Origin: Rhabdophis nuchalis | Taxonomy: Eukaryota; Chordata; Lepidosauria; Squamata; Natricidae | NCBI GenBank assembly: GCA_039707465.1 | Contig: CM077643.1 | Span: forward strand, 319,491,919 to 319,555,918 | Length of the DNA: 64,000 bases | Reading direction: 5' to 3' | Part shown: piece by piece, positions 58,253 through 64,000 of the stretch | Position numbering within the stretch: the stretch's first letter is position 1 | Layout: every line of letters starts with the position of its first letter | Translations under genes and position numbers: made by a program | The notes under the pieces: generated by a model | The model's input: only the letters and a program-made list of their open reading frames with translations | What the model was told of the DNA's origin: nothing | Database searches by the model: none

Positions 58253-58485
58253 GTGTAGTGGTGCAGTGCTTAGAATGAAGTACTGCAGGCTACTTCTGCT
58301 AACTGCCAGCTGACTGGCAATTCAAGTCTCACCAGGCTCAAGGCTGACTCAACCGTCCATCCTTCCGAGGTGGATAAAATGAGGAACCAAACTGTTGGGG
58401 GCAATATGCTGACTCTGCAAACCGCTTAGAAAGGGCCATAGAGCACTATAAAGCAGTATATAAGTCTAAGTGCTATTGCTATTAT
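58253..58485 (+). mobile_element. tRNA-derived SINE, full-length-like
   Basis: The head GTAGTGGTGCAGTGCTTAG is followed by the B-box-like GGCAATTCAAGTCTCACC, then the body GGGGGCAATATGCTGACTCT and end AAGTCTAAGTGCTATTGCTA. Same family as 44276-44513. Confidence 0.8.
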
Positions 58486-60406
58486 GCTCAAAGAACTCTG
58501 CCACTGATAGTGATAACCTTGTTCATTCCAACAGAGTAAGTAAATGTAAATAAAACACTCTTTGCTTTCATTTTCTCATTTCATTAAAGGGGGATTTTCC
58601 TTGTGTGGCCATTGGAGACCATGAGAAGTAGATAAATAGACATATTTTAAAATGTCCTTTTGTTGGGGAGGGAGTGGGGGAGGGGAAAAGACAACATTCT
58701 TAATTGTCTCTATTTATTTTCTGTGAATATGTCATATAAATTTAATGAGCAAAATCACTTTACAGGAATTCTAACAGTGAATCATGTTTCTTTTAAGTAT
58801 ATGTAAAACTATTGGCCTTGATTTGAGGATAACTCTCTTTAGTATAATCAATACTGGGGCAATCAGATAAGAACATTCTACTGTTTTATTAAAGGATCCC
58901 TAATTTAAAACTCAATAACTCTTGCAAACCCTTAATCAGAGAAGATGCCCTGGGAAGCGTTTAGCTAAGTGATCTTATAACACTTGATCTTTTTTTATGC
59001 TAAGGAGCCATTTAACAGACTGACAAGTCTGTTTCCTATTCTTTGCCATTTCCGTTATGAATGAATAAAAGACCTTATGAATGAATAAAGGACCTTTCTT
59101 TATGAATGGGATGGAACAGCATACTAGATTTGATTAAAATGAGGTTGTCATTCAGTCTGTTGTGACACTGATCTCTGCCATTTCCCTTAAGGAACTACAG
59201 CAGCAATTTTTTAATGTGTAGAATTTTATAAATACTACAGTTGTGTTTTATTAATTCTAGTATAGTATGTTGTGCAAAGCTGCCTGGATTAAACAACTCA
59301 GAGGGACTAACTCTTCACCTCTAAAATTAGCAGCCTAGAATCATGTCTTGAATGATGTAACATATAACAGTTGGAAGATACCTTAAAAATAGAGTTGTCC
59401 AGCTTCTTCCCCAATGATTCCTTCTGGAAACAGGTCCTTTCTAAGAATTATATCTCTGTCACCATTTCCCTTTCATGTACATCTCCATGTCCCTAAAGGA
59501 AAGACAAAAGGTCCAGATCCTCTATTTCGGTCTATGGTGGCATTGTTCCTGATTGGGCACCAGACTGTTGTTGTTTTTCTCATCTCAACTATGAAAATCT
59601 AAATCTATAAAGAGGAGTGACAGTGTTCTATTTCACAAGCTGTGAGGACTATAAATATGGCTATCAAGACAATTGCCTAAAATACCCGAGATTCCGGACT
59701 GCCGGCATACAGTTATACTAATTCATAGGGAAAGAAATGTCTCAGTCAGATACATATATCCTGCAAATATAGAATCAGTGCATGCCTTCTTTGACTACTA
59801 GAAGATCTTATTTAATGAAGTAGAGTATAATGTCAGCATTTGATATATTAAAAGAATTAGAAGAGCCTTGCTGAGGGATAGTCCAGAAGTTCATCAGTCT
59901 AACATTTTGGTATTACCAATATGTATTCAGGAATGAAAGCAATATCCTGTCAGTGTTTTATGCTGTCCTATTACTGTATTATTCTCTGTAGAGATTCCAA
60001 TAAGCTATCCCAGATAGTAATTCATAACTGTTAGCTGAAGGAATAAAGTTATAGCAAGAATGGTAGATTCCTCTCAACTGGCTAAGCAAAACACTGCAAT
60101 AGGTTTCCAAGGATCCCAAAGTTGCGGTAGATTTCCTGAAGCACAGTTGATGGAATCTTTAGGAAAGAATTCTGTTACTGCTGGTTTCTACCGTGTATGT
60201 AATGAAAGCTTTGGTTACAGTGAAATCAAATGAAATCAAGGTTTGAAGTCTTGTGCTCTTTGTGTACATGGTAACAAATGTTTTGTACATTGTACATGGT
60301 AACAAATGTGTACTATGACATAAGATAAAGAAGAAAATAAAAGCAGGAATATCAGGACTAGGATAGATATTAATCCAATTAGGTATATTTATTTAATTTA
60401 TATGGA
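58486..60406. other. Unassigned intergenic sequence
   Basis: No gene recognised. The frame at 59414-59602 has no identifiable domain. Confidence 0.5.
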
Positions 60407-60844
60407 TGTCAGCCTCCGCTTTGCTGTTTGCTTCGGCTGCCATATGAAACGGGGAGGGAGGAGTTTTGCTGTGAGGGTATTGGGACTGTATGGTACAGGA
60501 GAGTGAATTGCAGAAGGGAGTACTTTATCGCCATGTACTTCGTATACCATGGCTGGGGCCGTGCGATGGTCAAGGTCAACGGTCCTACATGCCATCCTGA
60601 TGATGGTCCTTGAAGATGCAAACCACATGACATCTGAGGGCTTTGCACATTGGACAATGGGGTGGGGGTTACTGGGAAAATGGGGTTGGACATATATTGA
60701 TATGTATGCTTTCGCGCCTAAATGCTTCAGACCTTGCTTAGCATCTATGCTATTCATTTCATAACCAGTAAAAGTACTTTTAATTCCATCCGAAATGGAG
60801 TTGAGGGGTTTCTTTCTTGGTTATCGTTAGAAGCAGACCTGACA
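60407..60844. mobile_element. LTR-like block 1 (tentative)
   Basis: It starts TGTCAGCC and ends AGACCTGACA, giving TGTCAG/CTGACA inverted ends. It is less AT-rich than its surroundings. No matching flanking duplication is seen (ATGGA versus ATGCT). The overlapping frames on both strands are not convincing genes. Confidence 0.45.
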
Positions 60845-60956
60845 ATGCTACCCATTTCACTATGAAAAGTGACTACTGAATTTATTTAATTTTGGCTGAA
60901 GGAAGAATGATATCAAATCTGATGCTGACTTAACCGTGGTTATTTTGATGCTTCAG

Positions 60957-61287
60957 TGTTGTCACACTGGAGCTGAGGGATAGGGAGTGGGGGGACTAGA
61001 GATAGCTGGGGTTTTGTAGCCAAGGCAAAATACTTCTTCCTGGGAACCAAGAGCATTCCCACAGGTGGCCGGAGAGAGGAGGAGTGAAGTTACCAGGCAA
61101 CTGGATGGAACCCTGATTGGACCATGTGACTGATTGTTTGAGGAAGGGATAAAATGTTTATTTTTAATTAGGTGAAAACCACACGAACATTCAGAGTCGG
61201 TTTTCACCAGCCTGTGCCAATATGATATATCCAATAAAACTATTGAGGAATCTACCTGTCTCGGATATATTACTTGGAACCCTGACA
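60957..61287 (+). mobile_element. LTR-like block 2 (tentative)
   Basis: It starts TGTTGTCACACTGG and ends GGAACCCTGACA. A GGGATAAAATG TATA-like motif lies at 61147 and an AATAAA signal (CCAATAAAACT) at 61230, placed as in an R region. No clear target duplication was found, so solo LTR is probable rather than certain. Confidence 0.5.
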
Positions 61288-61982
61288 AATGAGACAAAAG
61301 CTTAATATAAAGAGAGAATTTTAAGCTAAAGAGTGGAGGTGGAGGAGGACATTTAGACATGAATCTCCAAGCATGATTTCTAGCAAGGGAAAACAAAACT
61401 GAAGTGACTTCAAAGTGCAAAAGATTTCCCAAAAGCCTTAGATGGTGGAGTTGAAAAAGAAAAACGCATTACAACACACTCTGATCTTAACTAAAATCAG
61501 AACTATTAGATTCCAATGAGAAGTTATTAAAATTCAAGAAGGTCAAGTGTTATCTTTTGGGGAGTTGCCCATTAAGCATCCTAGGGACTGTTTTCTCTCA
61601 TTTAGAGCCTCTAGTGAGCTGCTATACATAGCAATTAGGCTTGTTTGATGTATTGGATTATAACCTTTAGGAGAGTTAAGCTTGTGAATCAAATTAATTA
61701 TTCTATCTTTTTCCTCCCATTGGTTAATTCCTACTTGTGTTAAACACTGTGCCCATAAGACTGCTCCATATTTATTTTCTGCATAAATATACTATGCATA
61801 AATACACTATGCATTTATATATACATTTGTTATATTGCATTAACCATATCACCAATCTCACCAATGTGACTCTGGATAGAGAACATAGGATCCAAATTGG
61901 AACAAGAAATAGCTAAAAGAAGAATAGAAGTAGAATCATGGCCATTTTAGGATAAACCTATAAATCAAACAATCATGTAGGT
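61288..61982. other. Unassigned intergenic sequence
   Basis: No gene or repeat recognised. Confidence 0.5.
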
Positions 61983-62160
61983 CAGTGGTGAAATTCATTT
62001 TTTTTTACTACCAGTTCTGTGGGCGTGGCTTGGTGGGTGTGCCAGGGGAAGGATACTGCAAAATCTCCATTCCCACCCCACTCTGGGGCCAGCCAGAGGT
62101 GGTATTTGCCACTTCTCTGAACTACTCAAAATTTCCACTACCTGCTGAATTTCACCCATG
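61983..62160. mobile_element. Non-autonomous hAT-type element (GGTGGG family), 178 bp
   Basis: It starts CAGTGGTGAAATTCATTTTT and ends CTGAATTTCACCCATG. The flanks ATGTAGGT and ATGTACAT agree at 6 of 8 bases. The interior includes GTGGGCGTGGCTTGGTGGG, as in relatives. Confidence 0.7.
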
Positions 62161-62439
62161 ATGTACATGGATTTATACAATGTCCAAATATTATGCCTGA
62201 AGACATATGTGGGTCTTCAAATCTTAAAAACACAAGTAGTGTTGGCTTAAACAAATATCAGATAGCTTAGCGATCCAGGGTACTGTAACTGAAAATACAT
62301 GGTTTCTGCAGCCCTGTAGATAATACTGTTTTAACAGACAGGAGCTGGAGCATTCCCACCCTGTTGAACCTAGTGAGATGGGTGAATTTAATTGAAGAGA
62401 ATTAGTTCTATAGATGACCTGGACCTGTGCTTTATACAG
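62161..62439. other. Unassigned sequence
   Basis: No gene or repeat recognised. Confidence 0.5.
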
Positions 62440-63070
62440 TTAACTGGCACTTTGAATTCTACCCAAACCTCTCCTGGGAGCCACTGCAGTTTGGTGAGAA
62501 GGAATGTAAAATGAGCAGATTGAGACTTGCTCATAATTGCTTGCATTTCCACATTCTGGACCAATTTCTAAGTGATCTTCAAAGATACCCCATATAAAGC
62601 CTGGAGTTTGATCCTGATGGGGCTCAAGGTTGATTCAGCCTTCCATCCATCTGAAGTTGGTAAAATGAGGACCCAGACTGTTGGGAGCAACATGCAAATA
62701 ATGCTTACATTGCAAACCACCCAGACAATTCTGTAAAGTACTATATAAGCCTAAATGCTATTGCTATTACTATAGAGCACATTGCAGTAATCTTTTCATA
62801 AAGTGGCTAAGACCTGAGTTACCATGAACAGGATTTCCTGATCCAGATGAATGCATCACAGATGAATGAATGAATTTATGCAAAAGAGCCCACCTGTCCT
62901 TGGTTGCTGCCTATTCTTCAAACAGTATCCATGAATCTAGGAGGACTCTCAAATTGTGTACAACATCTATCATCTACAAAGATAGAAAAACTTGATATCC
63001 AGGAGTCTAAAACTTAAAGGAATTTTTCTAGTGTTGAGCTGAAGCCTGTTCTTCCCTATCCAGAACTCTA
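62440..63070 (-). mobile_element. Old CR1/L2-like LINE fragment, split by a SINE
   Basis: GGGAGCCACTGCAGTTTGGT, ATTCTGGACCAATTTCTAAG and, beyond the SINE, AGAGCACATTGCAGTAATCT are diverged forms of minus-strand blocks also seen at 17280-17420 and 29095-29240. The order is kept, so it is a single old insertion. Confidence 0.6.
62600..62772 (+). mobile_element. SINE fragment inside the LINE
   Basis: GGGGCTCAAGGTTGATTCAG, CTGTTGGGAGCAACATG and the end AAGCCTAAATGCTATTGCTA mark the family. The head before the B-box region is truncated. Confidence 0.72.
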
Positions 63071-63074
63071 TAGC

Positions 63075-63495
63075 TGTCAGGATTCTAAATGGCATCCAAG
63101 TAAATCAGAGTCCAAGGCAAAGTATTGCTCAAAGTTCCAATTTATTAAGAGAGCCACGTTGGCACATCTGGGAAAACCCAAATCTGAAAGCTTCCTGGTA
63201 TTCCCCATCTAGTTGAACATTTTCAAGATCTTGCACCCACACCCACAAGTCCATCATATGGTCCAATCTTTCACTGCCATGCTGGCAGTTCCACCCATCC
63301 AGTTCCAGTCAGGTGCAGAGGTGCAAAGACAAAGGATGACCTTCTCTTGCTAGAAAGAATTTTGTTATGGCTACATAGCATCTAACTCCATACAAAGGCC
63401 CCTCCCATTTTCCCACAATAGAAAATGCAGAGTAGAATAATAGAAAGTGTGGGAGGCCAAAGATCCAAAAAGAAAAGATGGCTGCAGGCCTGACA
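63075..63495 (-). mobile_element. Solo LTR with perfect 5-bp target duplication
   Basis: TGTCAGGATTC at one end and GCAGGCCTGACA at the other give TG...CA ends. ATAGC is duplicated at 63070-63074 and 63496-63500. The minus strand carries AATAAA near 63142-63147, supporting that orientation. 421 bp; no internal retroviral sequence. Confidence 0.83.
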
Positions 63496-63500
63496 ATAGC

Positions 63501-64000
63501 TTCTAAATAAGAACTCCAAAAGCAGTGTTTAGTTGGCCTAGAATAGAGATATATAACTGAACATAATCACTGAATCAATGATATAATACTTCACTCCATG
63601 TTGATGAATGACTTTACCCAATAGGAGCAGGGAGAAATTAGAGTTTTGAAGGTCCCTATATAAGAAGAGTTTTAAGCTAGGTTTCTCTCTCTCTCCCCCT
63701 ATCAAAACTTTCTGGAACTGATCCTGGAAGGAGAACCATGGCACCACATCATGCTTCTGGTTCCCAGTCCCCTAAATTGGTCCAGGAGGATATCATGAAT
63801 ACTTCTGAGAGACCGAGAAGAAACAGGATCTTTCTCTCCCCACCCCATCTCACACGACTAGAAGTCATCTGCAAGTGTATGTAAGGTATTTTTCACTCCC
63901 ATTCCCACCATGATCCCAGGGAAGGGTCTCAGTGATTCAGTTTCCAGGGTTCTCTGAAACTGCAGACCCTTCTCCAATTTTTATGCTATTCTTCAATGTG
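63501..64000. other. Unassigned sequence to window end
   Basis: No gene or repeat recognised. Short CT-rich patch at 63685-63700. Confidence 0.5.

Noticed and set aside
60398..60757. A coding gene on either strand
   Set aside because: Overlapping frames on both strands lie inside an LTR-like block; no domain is recognisable.

Overview
The window looks like non-coding, repeat-rich DNA from a squamate reptile. A snake is slightly favoured by the LINE 3' ends that run into (AAAT)n, (GATA)n and (TTTC)n microsatellites, but this is judged by eye. I found no host protein-coding gene. All recognisable coding pieces are decayed retrotransposons: CR1/L2-type LINEs and a Penelope-like element. The rest is DNA transposons with target-site duplications (TSDs), solo LTRs, tRNA-derived SINEs, microsatellites and unassigned sequence.

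The outstanding locus is 1.57-17.75 kb. Its core is a 343-bp tandem satellite in two opposed arms: about 14.7 units at 1745-6786 and about 22.3 units at 6782-14447. The arms meet at a 5-bp microhomology. Each unit carries, on one strand, a tRNA-Ala(AGC)-like segment with a perfect Pol III B box, followed 13 bp later by a complete type-I-like hammerhead ribozyme (HHR) motif. There are 37 intact copies of each, 15 on the minus strand and 22 on the plus strand. The predicted ribozyme strand has no TTTT Pol III terminator anywhere in the unit. Diverged relatives at 14.5-14.8 kb keep the ribozyme helices through three compensatory base-pair changes. Penelope-like fragments, which carry their own hammerhead-like motifs, flank both sides, and (TA)n tracts separate the modules. 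The arrangement resembles retrozymes and the hammerhead SINE-like satellites of newts and schistosomes. I do not know of a described squamate example.

17.8-30 kb holds intergenic DNA, a CR1 3' end, a hAT element, a solo LTR and three CR1/L2-like LINE fragments with long microsatellite tails. 30-46.5 kb holds SINEs, a 161-bp inverted duplication, and several non-autonomous hAT-type elements with 8-bp duplications. It also holds a CR1 fragment and a LINE split by an LTR-like block.

46.5-58.5 kb contains a palindromic hAT MITE and a degenerate telomere-like tract in fusion-like orientation (TTAGGG-like, then CCCTAA-like). It also has about 580 bp of pentanucleotide repeats, an endonuclease-domain LINE remnant, and a Penelope-like composite interrupted by a solo LTR. 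58.5-64 kb holds two adjacent LTR-like blocks, an old LINE interrupted by a SINE, and a minus-strand solo LTR with a perfect 5-bp TSD.
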